Below are positions 15,556 through 25,154 of a DNA stretch of 64,000 nucleotides, piece by piece. Below the pieces are notes generated by a model, which was given only the letters and a program-made list of their open reading frames with translations, was not told the DNA's origin and ran no database searches. The DNA is from Marinifilaceae bacterium (lineage in GTDB: Bacteria > Bacteroidota > Bacteroidia > Bacteroidales > Marinifilaceae). The position numbers were made by a program, and so were the translations under genes. The stretch's first letter is position 1, and the number at the start of each line of letters is the position of its first letter. The DNA is taken from contig JAFGYE010000048.1 of NCBI GenBank assembly GCA_016936255.1, positions 1-64,000 of the forward strand. The letters run 5' to 3'.

Positions 15556-16329
15556 ATGATACGCGAAAGAGGTAAAGTAAGCATTGTTGGAGCTGGGCCA
15601 GGTGATCCGGAATTAATTACACTGAAGGCAATCAGAGCCATTGAAAATGCAGAAGTTGTTTTATACGATTATTTGGTAAACAAGGAATTGCTAGGATATT
15701 GCAAACCTGATTGTCAGATTGTTTACGTTGGTAAAAAGAACAAACAACACACCTATCCTCAGGAGGAAATTAATAAAATGCTGATTGAGTTTGGCTTATC
15801 GGGAAAAAAAATTGCTCGTTTAAAAGGTGGCGACCCATTTGTTTTCGGACGGGGAGCTGAAGAAATACTTGGTTTGCAGGAGCATGATATTGAATTTGAG
15901 GTGATTCCGGGAATTACAGCTGGGGTTGCGGTTCCCGGAGCAGCAGGTATTCCCGTTACATTGAGAAATGTGGCTTCTTCAGTAGCTTTTTTCACAGGAC
16001 ATCAGTGCGAAAATCACAAAACAGAAATTCAGTGGGATAAGATTGCTGTGGGTATTGATACTCTGGTTTTCTATATGGGGGTGACTCAGGCTCCACGAAT
16101 TGTTCGTAATCTGATGGCAAATGGCAGGAAACCGGAAACACCGGTTGCAATGATTCGTTGGGGAACTTTGCCGGAACAGGAAGTAATGAAAGGAACTTTA
16201 GAAAATATTGTGGCAAAGATGGAACAGCACGACTTTAAGCCACCGGCAATTTTTATTGTTGGGGAGGTAGTTGCTTATTCAGAACAATTATCACCATTGA
16301 TTAATCAAATGGCCAAAACAGAAATTTGA
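15556..16329 (+). CDS. cobA: Uroporphyrinogen-III C-methyltransferase
   Basis: A 257-residue SAM-dependent tetrapyrrole methylase converting uroporphyrinogen III to precorrin-2, the entry to corrin and sirohaem synthesis. Signature blocks are 'VSIVGAGPGDPELITLKAIRAI' (about 8-29), 'YDYLVNKELL', 'ARLKGGDPFVFGRGAEE' (about 87-103), 'VIPGITAGVAVPGAAGIPVT' (about 117-136) and 'PVAMIRWGT'. There is no fused CysG dehydrogenase/ferrochelatase or HemD domain. It is the first gene of the riboswitch-controlled operon; the next gene starts five bases after its stop codon. Confidence 0.95.
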   Translation: MIRERGKVSIVGAGPGDPELITLKAIRAIENAEVVLYDYLVNKELLGYCKPDCQIVYVGKKNKQHTYPQEEINKMLIEFGLSGKKIARLKGGDPFVFGRGAEEILGLQEHDIEFEVIPGITAGVAVPGAAGIPVTLRNVASSVAFFTGHQCENHKTEIQWDKIAVGIDTLVFYMGVTQAPRIVRNLMANGRKPETPVAMIRWGTLPEQEVMKGTLENIVAKMEQHDFKPPAIFIVGEVVAYSEQLSPLINQMAKTEI

Positions 16330-16334
16330 TAGCT

Positions 16335-17207
16335 ATGAACAGAAAAGGAATTTTATTATGTGGGCATGGAACCCGCAAAGAAAGGGGCGCGAAAGCATTT
16401 CAAGAGTTTGCGGAGCGATTTGCATCTCAAACTACGCATTATGAGGTTGAATTTGGATTTTTGGAGCTTTCGGAGCCGGATTTTGAAACAGGAGTAAAAC
16501 GATTGGTTGAAAAAGGTGTGACAGAGATTATTGCTGTTCCAGTATTTCTTTTTACCGGAGTACATATGGAAAGAGATATTCCTTACGCTCTAAAAAGCTT
16601 TCAGGAAAAATATAAGGTGAAAATTCAGTTGGCCAATTACATCGGAACATGCAATGAAATGGTTGAGTATGGAGTGCAGCTAATAAATGAAACTCTTGAA
16701 GCTAAGGATTGGAAGAGCGACGAGACTGCATTCCTTGGATTAGGTATTGGAGCTTCCAAAGCTGAGGCTAATGGAGATTTGGCGAAAATGACCCGATTAA
16801 TTCAGGAAAAATACAAGTATCCATTTGCCATTAATGCTTACACAAGCAGCATGACTTATCCGGCATTGCCTGTGGTATTGGATTGGTTGAAGGTTTTGCC
16901 GTTCAAAAATATTATGATGTTACCATTTGTATTCTTTCCAGGAGTTTATATGGATAAAGCATACGAGATAATGGAACATTTTGCAAAAGAAAACCCGGAT
17001 AAGAACATCGAAATTGCACCTCTGTTAGGTGATGCAAATGGATTGTTTGAGGTATTAAATGCAAGATTACAGGAAGTGTTGGATGGAAAAGTTGATCTAA
17101 TAATGAGTACTGATTTAACTGGAGTAGAACCACATCATCATCACGGACACGATCACGGGCATTGTCACGGACAAAGTCATGATCAAGGACATCATCATCA
17201 TCATTAA
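16335..17207 (+). CDS. cbiX: Sirohydrochlorin cobaltochelatase, CbiX long form with His-rich tail
   Basis: A 290-residue chelatase inserting cobalt into sirohydrochlorin, the committed step of the anaerobic B12 route. It shows two CbiX-like halves: 'GILLCGHGTRKERGAKAFQEF' near the start with 'AVPVFLFTGVHMERDIP', and a second half with 'MMLPFVFFPGVYMDKAYEI'. The last 24 residues are extremely histidine-rich ('HHHHGHDHGHCHGQ' and more), as in some CbiX proteins, and may store or deliver metal. Start chosen at ATG 16335; an in-frame TTG at 16326 overlaps the cobA stop and is less likely. Confidence 0.9.
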   Translation: MNRKGILLCGHGTRKERGAKAFQEFAERFASQTTHYEVEFGFLELSEPDFETGVKRLVEKGVTEIIAVPVFLFTGVHMERDIPYALKSFQEKYKVKIQLANYIGTCNEMVEYGVQLINETLEAKDWKSDETAFLGLGIGASKAEANGDLAKMTRLIQEKYKYPFAINAYTSSMTYPALPVVLDWLKVLPFKNIMMLPFVFFPGVYMDKAYEIMEHFAKENPDKNIEIAPLLGDANGLFEVLNARLQEVLDGKVDLIMSTDLTGVEPHHHHGHDHGHCHGQSHDQGHHHHH

Positions 17208-17228
17208 TTCTAATACGAGATAAAAGAT

Positions 17229-17933
17229 ATGAGCGGAAAAGTGTTTGGAGTGGCCTTAGGCCCTGGAGATCCTGAGTTAATTACGGTGAAAGCTTTGAAC
17301 TGTTTGAAGAAATCAGAGAAGATTTACTATCCGGCAACGCAATCATCAAAAGGAAATCAGGATAGTTTTTCATTGGTGATTTTGAAACAACTGGGTGTAG
17401 AAGAGAACAAGTTTGTTCCGATTACAGTGCCGATGAGCAAGGATCGATCGGCGGCAGAAAAAGCATATGCAGATTTGTTTCTGAAAGTGCAGAAGGATGT
17501 TGGAGAGGGCAAACAGGTAGTAGTGGTGAGCGAAGGAGATATTTCATTTTTCAGTACTTTTTCCTATTTACTTGAAGATTTCAGGAAGAATAGTGTCGAT
17601 TTTGAGATGATTCCGGGAGTTCCGGCTTTTATTTTGGGAGGATCAGCAGGAAAACTGGCATTGGCAACTCAGAACGATAAATTATTAATAGCTCCAGACA
17701 TAGAGGATGAAGAGGAACTGAAATCTCTGCTGGAGCAGAACCAAACTGTCGTTTTGATGAAGTTATCAATGGTTCGTGATTGGATTAAAGTATTCATTCA
17801 AAATAGTGATCTGAAGTTCTTTTACGGTGAATATTTAGGAACTCAAAAGCAGTTTACCTGCACCGATATGGAAAGTTTGAAGGACAGGAAAATTCCATAC
17901 TTCGCCATTTTAATTTTTTACGGAAATAAATAA
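17229..17933 (+). CDS. cbiL: Precorrin-2/cobalt-factor-2 C20-methyltransferase
   Basis: A 234-residue tetrapyrrole methylase. The SAM-binding start 'VFGVALGPGDPELITVKALNCLKKSEKIYYPA' is typical of CbiL/CobI, followed by 'VVVVSEGDISFFSTFSYLLED' (about 97-117) and 'FEMIPGVPAFILGGSAGKLAL'. It adds the C20 methyl group in ring contraction chemistry. Because the operon has CbiX, CbiG and CbiD, the substrate is most likely cobalt-factor II of the anaerobic route. Spacing to the flanking genes is 21 and 6 bases. Confidence 0.92.
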   Translation: MSGKVFGVALGPGDPELITVKALNCLKKSEKIYYPATQSSKGNQDSFSLVILKQLGVEENKFVPITVPMSKDRSAAEKAYADLFLKVQKDVGEGKQVVVVSEGDISFFSTFSYLLEDFRKNSVDFEMIPGVPAFILGGSAGKLALATQNDKLLIAPDIEDEEELKSLLEQNQTVVLMKLSMVRDWIKVFIQNSDLKFFYGEYLGTQKQFTCTDMESLKDRKIPYFAILIFYGNK

Positions 17934-17939
17934 TATATC

Positions 17940-19343
17940 ATGCCAAATAGATTAGGAAAAATAACCGTTGCAGGCCTTGGACCAGGAAGTCCGGATCTGT
18001 TTTTAAATCCGGCAATAGATGCAATAAGAGAAGCCGATGTGGTGATCGGATACAAATATTATTTCCAGTTCATAGAATCATTTCTGAAAAAAGGAACAGA
18101 ATGTATGGATACGGGAATGCGTCAGGAAGTGCAGCGCGCCGAAAAGGCATTTGAATTGGCTGAAACAGGGAAAGATGTTGTTGTGATCAGCTCTGGCGAT
18201 GCCGGCATTTACGGAATGGCATCGCTTGTTTTCGAAATGGCTGAGAAAACACAATCGAAAGTAGAGCTAAAAGTCATACCCGGGATTTCTGCTTTTCAGG
18301 CTGCTGCGGCAAAATTGGGAGCTCCACTTAGTCACGATTTGGTGATACTTTCCTTGTCGGATTTACTGACCAATTATGCTTTGATCGAGAAGAGAATAAA
18401 GGCAGCTGCGATGGGCGATTTCGTAACTGCAATTTACAATCCGAAAAGCAATAAAAGATATTGGCAATTGTATCGTTTACGGGAACTGTTTTTGGAAGAA
18501 CGAGAAGAAACAACACCAGTTGCCATTGTGCGCCAGGTGGCTCGTGCCGAAGAACAAATTACTTTGACAAACCTACGCGATTTTGATCCTGAAATGGTAG
18601 ACATGTTTTCGCTGGTGATTGTTGGGAATTCGCAAAGCTATATTTCAGGTGATCGGTTTATTACACCACGTGGATACTACAGTAAAGAAGAACAGGAGGG
18701 AAGACCGGGTCCTTTGATTATGCAGGAAAGCTTTCGAACAATTGCTGCAGAATTGAAAGAAATGGATTTACCCTTGGAAACGAAATGGATTCTTTTGCAT
18801 TGCATTCATACTTCGGCAGACTTTGAATTGGCTGAGATTTTAAAAGTACAGAACGATGCAACTCCAAAATTGAATGAATACCTCCAAAAAGGAGGTGTAA
18901 TCATTACTGATGTTACTATGGTTCAGTCGGGAATTCGCAAAAAAGCCTGCGAGAGAATGGGCGTTGAGATCAAATGTTATTTGCACGATCCCCGCACCAT
19001 GGAATTGTCCGTAAAACATGGTATCACCCGCACTCAGGCGGGAATTCGTTTGGCAGTAGAGGAGCATCCCGACGCTTTGTATGTATTTGGAAATGCGCCA
19101 ACAGCATTGATTGAATTAACTGACTTAATGAGAAGTAAAAACATTCAGCCAGCCGGGATCATAGCGGCTCCGGTTGGATTTGTGAATGTAAAAGAATCAA
19201 AACACAGAGTGAAGAGTTTTACAGATTTACCCGCTGTTATTATTGAAGGACGAAAAGGTGGTTCTACCTTAGCTGCAACCATTGTGAATGCCATTTTAAG
19301 CTTGGAAGATGCTTACGATTTAAAACCCGGAAGAGATGTTTAA
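17940..19343 (+). CDS. cbiHC: Fused precorrin-3B C17-methyltransferase and precorrin-8X methylmutase
   Basis: A 467-residue fusion. Residues 1-245 are a CbiH/CobJ methylase: 'ITVAGLGPGSPDLFLNPAIDAI', 'VVVISSGDAGIYGMASLVFEM', 'KVIPGISAFQAAAAKLGAPLSHD' and 'VTAIYNPKSNKRYWQL'. Residues from about 255 are CbiC/CobH methylmutase: 'IMQESFRTIAAELKE', 'LLHCIHTSADFELAEIL' with the expected active-site histidine, 'IITDVTMVQSGI', and 'PAGIIAAPVGFVNVKESKHRV'. The protein would perform C17 methylation/ring contraction and the later C11-to-C12 methyl shift. The last 8 bases overlap the next gene, indicating translational coupling. Confidence 0.92.
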   Translation: MPNRLGKITVAGLGPGSPDLFLNPAIDAIREADVVIGYKYYFQFIESFLKKGTECMDTGMRQEVQRAEKAFELAETGKDVVVISSGDAGIYGMASLVFEMAEKTQSKVELKVIPGISAFQAAAAKLGAPLSHDLVILSLSDLLTNYALIEKRIKAAAMGDFVTAIYNPKSNKRYWQLYRLRELFLEEREETTPVAIVRQVARAEEQITLTNLRDFDPEMVDMFSLVIVGNSQSYISGDRFITPRGYYSKEEQEGRPGPLIMQESFRTIAAELKEMDLPLETKWILLHCIHTSADFELAEILKVQNDATPKLNEYLQKGGVIITDVTMVQSGIRKKACERMGVEIKCYLHDPRTMELSVKHGITRTQAGIRLAVEEHPDALYVFGNAPTALIELTDLMRSKNIQPAGIIAAPVGFVNVKESKHRVKSFTDLPAVIIEGRKGGSTLAATIVNAILSLEDAYDLKPGRDV

Positions 19344-20526
19344 TTTTTACATCATTGGCATACCAGACCGAATGGAAGTAAGTCTATCTGATGAGGTGAA
19401 GGAGGTGCTGCAAAATCATCACTATTTCTCGGGAGGAAAGCGCCACAGAAATTTGGTTGCTTCTTATTTGCCTGAAAATGCCAAATGGATTGATGTTGTT
19501 ATTCCATTGGAGGGAACCTTTCTTGTTTACGAGCAGATAGATGAACCCATTGTTGTGATTGCATCCGGAGATCCATTATTTTTTGGTATCGGTAACACGA
19601 TCAAGTGCCGTTTTCCGGATGCAAAAATAAAGGTTTACCCTTATTTCAACAGTTTACAGTTGCTGGCACATGAGTTTCAATTGGCATATGGCGAAATGAC
19701 AATTTGCACCCTGACCGGAAGAAATTGGGTGAATTTGGATCAGGAGTTGATTCGCGGTAAAAAATGCATTGGTGTTCTTACCGATAAGAGAAAAACACCG
19801 GCCACAATTGCTGCAAGAATGCTGGATGCCGGTTTCGACAATTACAAGGTGATTGTAGGTTCAAAACTGGGAGGAGAAGAACAATATTGTACAGAAATTT
19901 CATTGCATGAGGTTGTTGGTAAGGACTTTGCTCATCCAAATTGTTTGATTCTAATTCTGGAGAGGGAGATCAAACGGACATTGGGCATTCACGAGGCTGA
20001 TTTTCACATTCTGGAAGGCAGGCCAAAGATGATAACCAAGCGAAGCATCCGATTGAATTCCATTTCATTTTTGGAATTGAATAATGCAAAACACCTTTGG
20101 GATGTAGGATATTGCACGGGTTCGGTTTCTATTGAAGCCAAGCAGTTTGCCCCGCATTTGCAGGTGACTGCTTTTGAACGCAGAGAAGAATCGAAAGAGC
20201 TTTTGAAGCTGAATCAACGAAAATTTTGCGTGCCTGGAATAGATGGCATTCACGGTGATTTTTTCAATATTGATTTGTCTGCAATTCAAAGTCCGGATCG
20301 GATCTTTATTGGCGGGCACGGAGGTAAATTAAACGAAATGATGAATCGGTTGTGTGCTGTTTTGCACGATGATGGGATCATTGTTTTTAATGCGGTTAGC
20401 GAAGCAACCAAGCAGGATTTTCTGAAGGCAGCAAAAGAGCTTCAAATGGAGATTACCGATCAGATGATTATACAGCAGGATGATCACAACCCGATTGTAA
20501 TATTTCAGGCTAAAAAAAGGAATTAA
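19336..20526 (+). CDS. cbiET: Fused CbiE-CbiT precorrin-6Y methyltransferase (CobL-like)
   Basis: A 396-residue fusion. The N-terminal half is a CbiE methylase: 'YIIGIPDRMEVSLSDEVKEVL', 'VVIASGDPLFFGIGNTIKC' (about 75-93), 'LQLLAHEFQLAYGEMTICTLTGR'. The C-terminal half from about 210 is a class I Rossmann methyltransferase of the CbiT type: 'MITKRSIRLNSISFLEL', 'LWDVGYCTGSVSIEAKQFAP' (the usual glycine-rich GxGTG loop is here Gly-Tyr-Cys-Thr-Gly), and 'DRIFIGGHGGKLNEMM'. Together they methylate C5 and C15 and decarboxylate the ring-C side chain. It begins inside the end of the previous gene. Confidence 0.9.
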   Translation: MFNFYIIGIPDRMEVSLSDEVKEVLQNHHYFSGGKRHRNLVASYLPENAKWIDVVIPLEGTFLVYEQIDEPIVVIASGDPLFFGIGNTIKCRFPDAKIKVYPYFNSLQLLAHEFQLAYGEMTICTLTGRNWVNLDQELIRGKKCIGVLTDKRKTPATIAARMLDAGFDNYKVIVGSKLGGEEQYCTEISLHEVVGKDFAHPNCLILILEREIKRTLGIHEADFHILEGRPKMITKRSIRLNSISFLELNNAKHLWDVGYCTGSVSIEAKQFAPHLQVTAFERREESKELLKLNQRKFCVPGIDGIHGDFFNIDLSAIQSPDRIFIGGHGGKLNEMMNRLCAVLHDDGIIVFNAVSEATKQDFLKAAKELQMEITDQMIIQQDDHNPIVIFQAKKRN

Positions 20527-20567
20527 CCACAAAGGAAAACGAAGGATAGCACGAAGTAACACAAAGA
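20521..20567. repeat. CACAAAG/CACGAAG-type intergenic repeat, copy 1
   Basis: A 47-base sequence beginning with the last codons of the cbiET gene and containing CCACAAAG, CACGAAG and CACAAAG blocks. It matches 38551-38597 at 38 of 47 positions in the same orientation, and both copies begin AATTAACCACAAAG. The function is unknown. Confidence 0.65.
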
Positions 20568-20621
20568 AAATAATTAAGAAAAAGCTATTGGCGACAGGCT
20601 AATAGCTAAAAGAAAAAATAC

Positions 20622-22451
20622 ATGAGCAATACATTCATCATTATCAATAACAGTTTTGCTATAGCAACTGCCGAACGCATTGTTGCAAAAATGGAAGGAA
20701 GTACGATTGTTTCTGTTGCCGGATATCCGGGCAGCAATAAAATTTCTTCTTTACCGGATTTTCTTTCAGAATCTTTTCAGGTTGCCGATTTGCTGATTTT
20801 TATTGGAGCTATGGGCATTTGCGTAAGAAGTATTGCTCCTTTTATCCAGAATAAAGCGATAGATCCGGCAGTAATCAATATCGATTTGCATGGGAAATAT
20901 GTGCAGTCGGTTTTGTCGGGACACAAAGGTGGTGCGAATGAGTACGCTCAGCAAATTGCTGAAATCACCAATGGAACGGCGATAATTACAACAGCAAGTG
21001 ATACATTGGAGGTATGGCCATTGGATATCTTTGGCAAAAAATATAACTGGACGAATGAATATCAGAATGTTTCTGAGAACGATTTGATTGCTGCCTTTGT
21101 AAATCAGAAGAAAACAGCATTACTTTTAGAGGTGAAAAACGGGGGGACGCAAAGCTTGCAGGATTCCTGTCCTGATTTTGTGGAGGTTTTCTATCAATTT
21201 GATCAGATTAAACAGGAAGATTTTGATTTGCTGATAGCTGTGACTCCCACATTGTACGAAACAAATATTCCAAGTTTGTTTTTCCGCCCTAAGTGCATCG
21301 TGGTTGGTACCGGTGCACAAAAAGGAATTGGAGTAGAAGCTTTTGAAAATGAATTAAGATCCCGGTTTGAGGCAAACCGCTTGGCTTTTGCATCCTTAAA
21401 AAGCATTCACAGTATCACTGTAAAGGCCAACGAAGAGGCTTATAAACAATTCAGCGAGACAACTAATTTATCCTTCATTACTTATTCTTCCGAAGAATTA
21501 AATGAGAAGGAAGGTGAAGTTTCCTATTCTGCGGCAGCGCATCGTGAAGTGGGAGCTGTAAATGTATCTGAGGCATCGGCATTGATCGCCAGCGGAGCAA
21601 ATACACTGCTTCAAACCAAGAGCAAGCACGTTGATGCCAATGGAAAGCATTTTACCCTGGCTTTGGCCATGGATGCTGAGCAGGAGCGGAAAGGCGAAAT
21701 TTTTATTGTTGGTGCGGGGCCGGGTGCACCCGATTTAATTTCCGTTCGAGGCAAGAGTCTTTTGAAACGAGCTGATTTGATTTTATATGCCGGAAGTTTG
21801 GTGCCAAGGGAATTAACCAATTATGGGAAAACTTCCTGTGTGATTCGAAACTCTGCAGATTTAACTCTCGAAGAGCAGTTTGATGTGATGAAAGAGCATT
21901 ACGATCGGGGTGGATTGGTTGTGCGTTTGCATACTGGTGATCCTTGCATTTACGGTGCTATTCAGGAACAAATGAATTTCTTCGATCAGCACGAAATGGA
22001 TTATGAAATTGTTCCGGGTATTTCCTCCTTTCAGGCTGCAGCTGCACGTTTAAAGTCGCAATTTACGATTCCCGAAAAGGTTCAATCTATCATCTTGACT
22101 CGTGGAGAAGGCAGAACGCCGATGCCACCAAGAGAGCAATTGGCTGAGTTCGCTAAATTCCAGAGCACGATCTGTTTGTTTTTAAGTGTGACTTTAGTGG
22201 ATAAACTGCAGGCTGATTTATTGGAAGGATATCCGGAGAATACACCAGTGGCCATCTGTCACAAATTAACCTGGAAAGAGGAAAAGATTTGGAGAGGTGA
22301 ATTGAAAGATCTGGCAAAAATTGTGAAGGAAAACAAACTATCCTTAACCGTAATGATTGTGGTTGGTGAAGCCATTGGAAACCGGAAAAACAGATCTTTA
22401 TTATATGACCCTAAATTTACTCACGGTTGTCGAAAAGGTATTAATAGTTAG
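20622..22451 (+). CDS. cbiGF: Fused CbiG cobalt-precorrin hydrolase and CbiF/CobM C11-methyltransferase
   Basis: A 609-residue fusion. Residues 1-345 are CbiG: 'LLIFIGAMGICVRSIAPFIQNKAIDPAV', 'SGHKGGANEYAQQIAEI' and a C-terminal CbiG domain 'CIVVGTGAQKGIGVEAFE' ending 'ALIASGANTLLQTKSK'. Residues from about 362 are a C11-methyltransferase: 'IFIVGAGPGAPDLISVRGKSLL', 'VVRLHTGDPCIYGAIQEQM', 'EIVPGISSFQAAAARL'. CbiG opens the delta-lactone with loss of acetaldehyde in the anaerobic route; CbiF acts next to it in the pathway, so the fusion joins consecutive steps. The CbiG half is the best evidence for the oxygen-independent pathway. Confidence 0.92.
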   Translation: MSNTFIIINNSFAIATAERIVAKMEGSTIVSVAGYPGSNKISSLPDFLSESFQVADLLIFIGAMGICVRSIAPFIQNKAIDPAVINIDLHGKYVQSVLSGHKGGANEYAQQIAEITNGTAIITTASDTLEVWPLDIFGKKYNWTNEYQNVSENDLIAAFVNQKKTALLLEVKNGGTQSLQDSCPDFVEVFYQFDQIKQEDFDLLIAVTPTLYETNIPSLFFRPKCIVVGTGAQKGIGVEAFENELRSRFEANRLAFASLKSIHSITVKANEEAYKQFSETTNLSFITYSSEELNEKEGEVSYSAAAHREVGAVNVSEASALIASGANTLLQTKSKHVDANGKHFTLALAMDAEQERKGEIFIVGAGPGAPDLISVRGKSLLKRADLILYAGSLVPRELTNYGKTSCVIRNSADLTLEEQFDVMKEHYDRGGLVVRLHTGDPCIYGAIQEQMNFFDQHEMDYEIVPGISSFQAAAARLKSQFTIPEKVQSIILTRGEGRTPMPPREQLAEFAKFQSTICLFLSVTLVDKLQADLLEGYPENTPVAICHKLTWKEEKIWRGELKDLAKIVKENKLSLTVMIVVGEAIGNRKNRSLLYDPKFTHGCRKGINS

Positions 22452-22509
22452 TAATCAACAATGAATAATTGTTAGTTCTGACGGGGCAAAAAAGAGAAAA
22501 TTAATTGGA

Positions 22510-24330
22510 ATGAAAATATTATTATTCGGGGGAACGACTGAGGGGAAAGCAACATCTAACTGGTTGGATGATTTAGAGATTCCGCATTTTTACTCAACAA
22601 AAACGAGTTCGGGAAATTACGAATCCAGATTCGGACAGCGAATTTGTGGTGCGATGAATGTGGAAGAGATTTGTACCTTTTGTTTGGAAAATGAAATTGA
22701 TTTACTGATAGATGCCGCACATCCTTTTGCAGAAGTCTTGCATCACAGTATTGTGGAGTCGGCCAATCAGGCAAGTCTGCCGGTAATTAGAGTGGAGCGC
22801 GATGCAGTACCTCGAATTAATAGCAAATGGATACAATATCACCACAGTTTGGTATCGATATTGACAGATTTGCATTCCCAAAAGTATAAAAATATACTTT
22901 CGCTGGTTGGCGTAAAAGCCATACCGGTGATTCATAAAATCGTGCCAAATGCTAATATATGGTATCGGATTCTTGATTTTCCTTCTTCACTGGAAATTGC
23001 CCAAAAGGCAGGTGTTGAAATGGAAAAGGTTATTGTTTCGGATGCATTTGATGGAATGGAATCCATTGAAAATTTATTGGTTGATGAGGGAATTGAAGCC
23101 ATGATTACGAAAGAGAGTGGCTACTCGGGTTTGTTGGATCAGAAAATGGATTTGGCGGTAAAACATCAAATTCCATTGTACGTGATTGCCCGACCCGACT
23201 TACCCAACTACGATGAGACGATAAGTAATCGGGAAAGGCTGCAGAAATATTTGAAGAATCGGTTTGGATTGGAGCGAAAAGAATTGGCTCATGGTTTTAC
23301 TTCGGGGACTTGTGCTGCAATAGCTACGAAAGCGGCCCTAAAATTACTCTTAGGAGAAGAATTGCAGCTAAAAGAGCGCATTGCTTTGCCCGATGGTGGA
23401 ATTTGTGAAATGCAATTGCATCAGAACAGATTCATGGAAGATTTTGCTTTGTGTTCGGTGGTGAAAAACTCCGGCGACGATCCGGATATTACCGATGGAA
23501 TGGAAATCGGCGCCTGCCTGAGGTGGAATGATGTGAATTGCATTCGTTTTGTGAAAGGGGAAGGAGTGGGAACGGTTACTTTAAATGGTTTGGGAATTCC
23601 CTTAGGCGAACCGGCAGTAAATCCTGTTCCCCGAAAGATGATTGCATTCGAATTGGAACAAATTCTGGAAGAGTATGATATTAATAGAGGTATTGATGTT
23701 TCGGTATTTGTGCCCGTAGGTAAAAAACTGGGAGCGAAGACTTTTAATCCCAAGCTGGGAATTGTTGATGGCATTTCCATCATCGGAACTACCGGAAGAA
23801 TTAAGCCTTACTCGTTGGAAGCTTATGTGCAAACCATTCAAAAACAGTTGAACTTGGCTGTGCTGAACGGGAACAAACACATTGTGGTAAATTCCGGAGG
23901 AAGAAGCGAACGATATCTGAAAGAGAAGTTTCCTGATTTGGGCGATTTGGCTTTCCTGCAATATGGGAATTTTATTGGCGAAATGCTGCAAACAATTAAT
24001 GCTTCGGGTGCCGAAAAAGTAAGCATGGGAATCATGACTGGCAAAGCAGTGAAACTGGCTGCCGGACATCTGGATACACACAGCAGTAAGGTTGTTTTAG
24101 ATCATAATTTTCTGATGGGATTGGCAAGAGATTGTAGTTATTCCGAAGAGATTATTCAACAAATTGGAGAAATTAAAATGGCGCGGGAACTGGAAGAATT
24201 AGTTCCATTTATGGGAGATGAACCATTTTTTAAAGCTGTAAAATTTAAATGTGAAAAGGTTTGTAAGCAAGTTATTACAGACTGCAGTTTCGAGCTTCTT
24301 TTAATCAGCAATAATGGAGTTATTATTTAG
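22510..24330 (+). CDS. cbiJD: Fused CbiJ/CobK precorrin-6A reductase and CbiD C1-methyltransferase
   Basis: A 606-residue fusion. Residues 1-245 are CbiJ/CobK: 'KILLFGGTTEGKATSNWL', 'LLIDAAHPFAEVLHHSIVESA', 'IRVERDAVPR' and 'MITKESGYSG'. Residues from about 255 are CbiD: 'LAHGFTSGTCAAIATKAALKLLL', 'SVVKNSGDDPDITDGMEIGA', 'KGEGVGTVTLNGLGIPLGEPAVNPVPR' region, and 'IMTGKAVKLAAGHLDTHSSK'. It would methylate C1 of cobalt-precorrin-5B and reduce cobalt-precorrin-6A, again two consecutive anaerobic steps in one protein. The next gene, cbiM, starts 92 bases downstream. Confidence 0.93.
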   Translation: MKILLFGGTTEGKATSNWLDDLEIPHFYSTKTSSGNYESRFGQRICGAMNVEEICTFCLENEIDLLIDAAHPFAEVLHHSIVESANQASLPVIRVERDAVPRINSKWIQYHHSLVSILTDLHSQKYKNILSLVGVKAIPVIHKIVPNANIWYRILDFPSSLEIAQKAGVEMEKVIVSDAFDGMESIENLLVDEGIEAMITKESGYSGLLDQKMDLAVKHQIPLYVIARPDLPNYDETISNRERLQKYLKNRFGLERKELAHGFTSGTCAAIATKAALKLLLGEELQLKERIALPDGGICEMQLHQNRFMEDFALCSVVKNSGDDPDITDGMEIGACLRWNDVNCIRFVKGEGVGTVTLNGLGIPLGEPAVNPVPRKMIAFELEQILEEYDINRGIDVSVFVPVGKKLGAKTFNPKLGIVDGISIIGTTGRIKPYSLEAYVQTIQKQLNLAVLNGNKHIVVNSGGRSERYLKEKFPDLGDLAFLQYGNFIGEMLQTINASGAEKVSMGIMTGKAVKLAAGHLDTHSSKVVLDHNFLMGLARDCSYSEEIIQQIGEIKMARELEELVPFMGDEPFFKAVKFKCEKVCKQVITDCSFELLLISNNGVII

Positions 24331-24421
24331 AGTTATGAATTTCAAAAAAAATGATTAAAACAGGAATAGGCAGGAAACAGTATTTAAGATTCTGTAATAA
24401 CTACTACATACTAAATTAAAT

Positions 24422-25150
24422 ATGAGAAAAAAACTATTTGTACTACTTGCGTTTTCACTTCCTTTTCAGGGATTTAGCATGCATATAATGGAAGGCTATC
24501 TGCCGGCAGGCTGGTCTGTTTTTTGGACCGTGGTTTATTTGCCATTTTTTGTTTGGGGTGTAAAGGTGATTCAGAAAATAGTAATAAAACATCCTGAGCT
24601 AAAAATGCTTTTGGCATTGGCGGCGGCTTTTGCCTTTGTATTGTCGGCATTAAAATTGCCATCGGTTACCGGCAGCAGTTCGCATCCTACCGGTGTTGGT
24701 TTGGGCGTATTGTTGTTTGGCCCGATTGTAATGAGTGTGTTGGGTGTTTTGGTTCTTATTTTTCAGGTGTTGCTGTTGGCGCATGGTGGCATTACCACTT
24801 TGGGCGCTAATGCATTTTCGATGGCATTGGCCGGTCCGGTGGTAACATTTGGTATTTATAAATTGTGCGCCAAATTGAAATGCAACCGCTCTGTTTCCAT
24901 TTTTTTAGCTGCATGTCTGGGCGATTTAACTACCTATACAGTTACAGCCTTGCAGTTAGCCCTGGCCCATCCCGATACGCATACCGGTGTAGCCGGAGCT
25001 TTTGTGAAATTTGCATCTATTTTTAGCTTAACGCAAATTCCAATTGCTGTTGTTGAAGGATTAATCACTGTTTTGGTGATGAACATTCTGATTAAAAATG
25101 TACCGGATTGGGAAGGAATAAAACTGAATCTTCAAGCTCCTAAATTGTAA
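24422..25150 (+). CDS. cbiM: Cobalt ECF transporter S component CbiM
   Basis: A 242-residue membrane protein. A cleavable signal peptide (about 1-19) ends before the invariant '[12 protein letters not shown]', whose processed N-terminus, including the histidine, coordinates cobalt in CbiM/NikM proteins. About six to seven membrane helices follow, with '[19 protein letters not shown]' (about 77-95) carrying the second metal-binding histidine and '[19 protein letters not shown]' after it. It selects Co2+ for the CbiMNQO importer encoded by the next three genes. Placement under the B12 riboswitch supports cobalt over nickel. Confidence 0.95.
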   Translation: MRKKLFVLLAFSLPFQGFSMHIMEGYLPAGWSVFWTVVYLPFFVWGVKVIQKIVIKHPELKMLLALAAAFAFVLSALKLPSVTGSSSHPTGVGLGVLLFGPIVMSVLGVLVLIFQVLLLAHGGITTLGANAFSMALAGPVVTFGIYKLCAKLKCNRSVSIFLAACLGDLTTYTVTALQLALAHPDTHTGVAGAFVKFASIFSLTQIPIAVVEGLITVLVMNILIKNVPDWEGIKLNLQAPKL

Positions 25151-25154
25151 GCAT

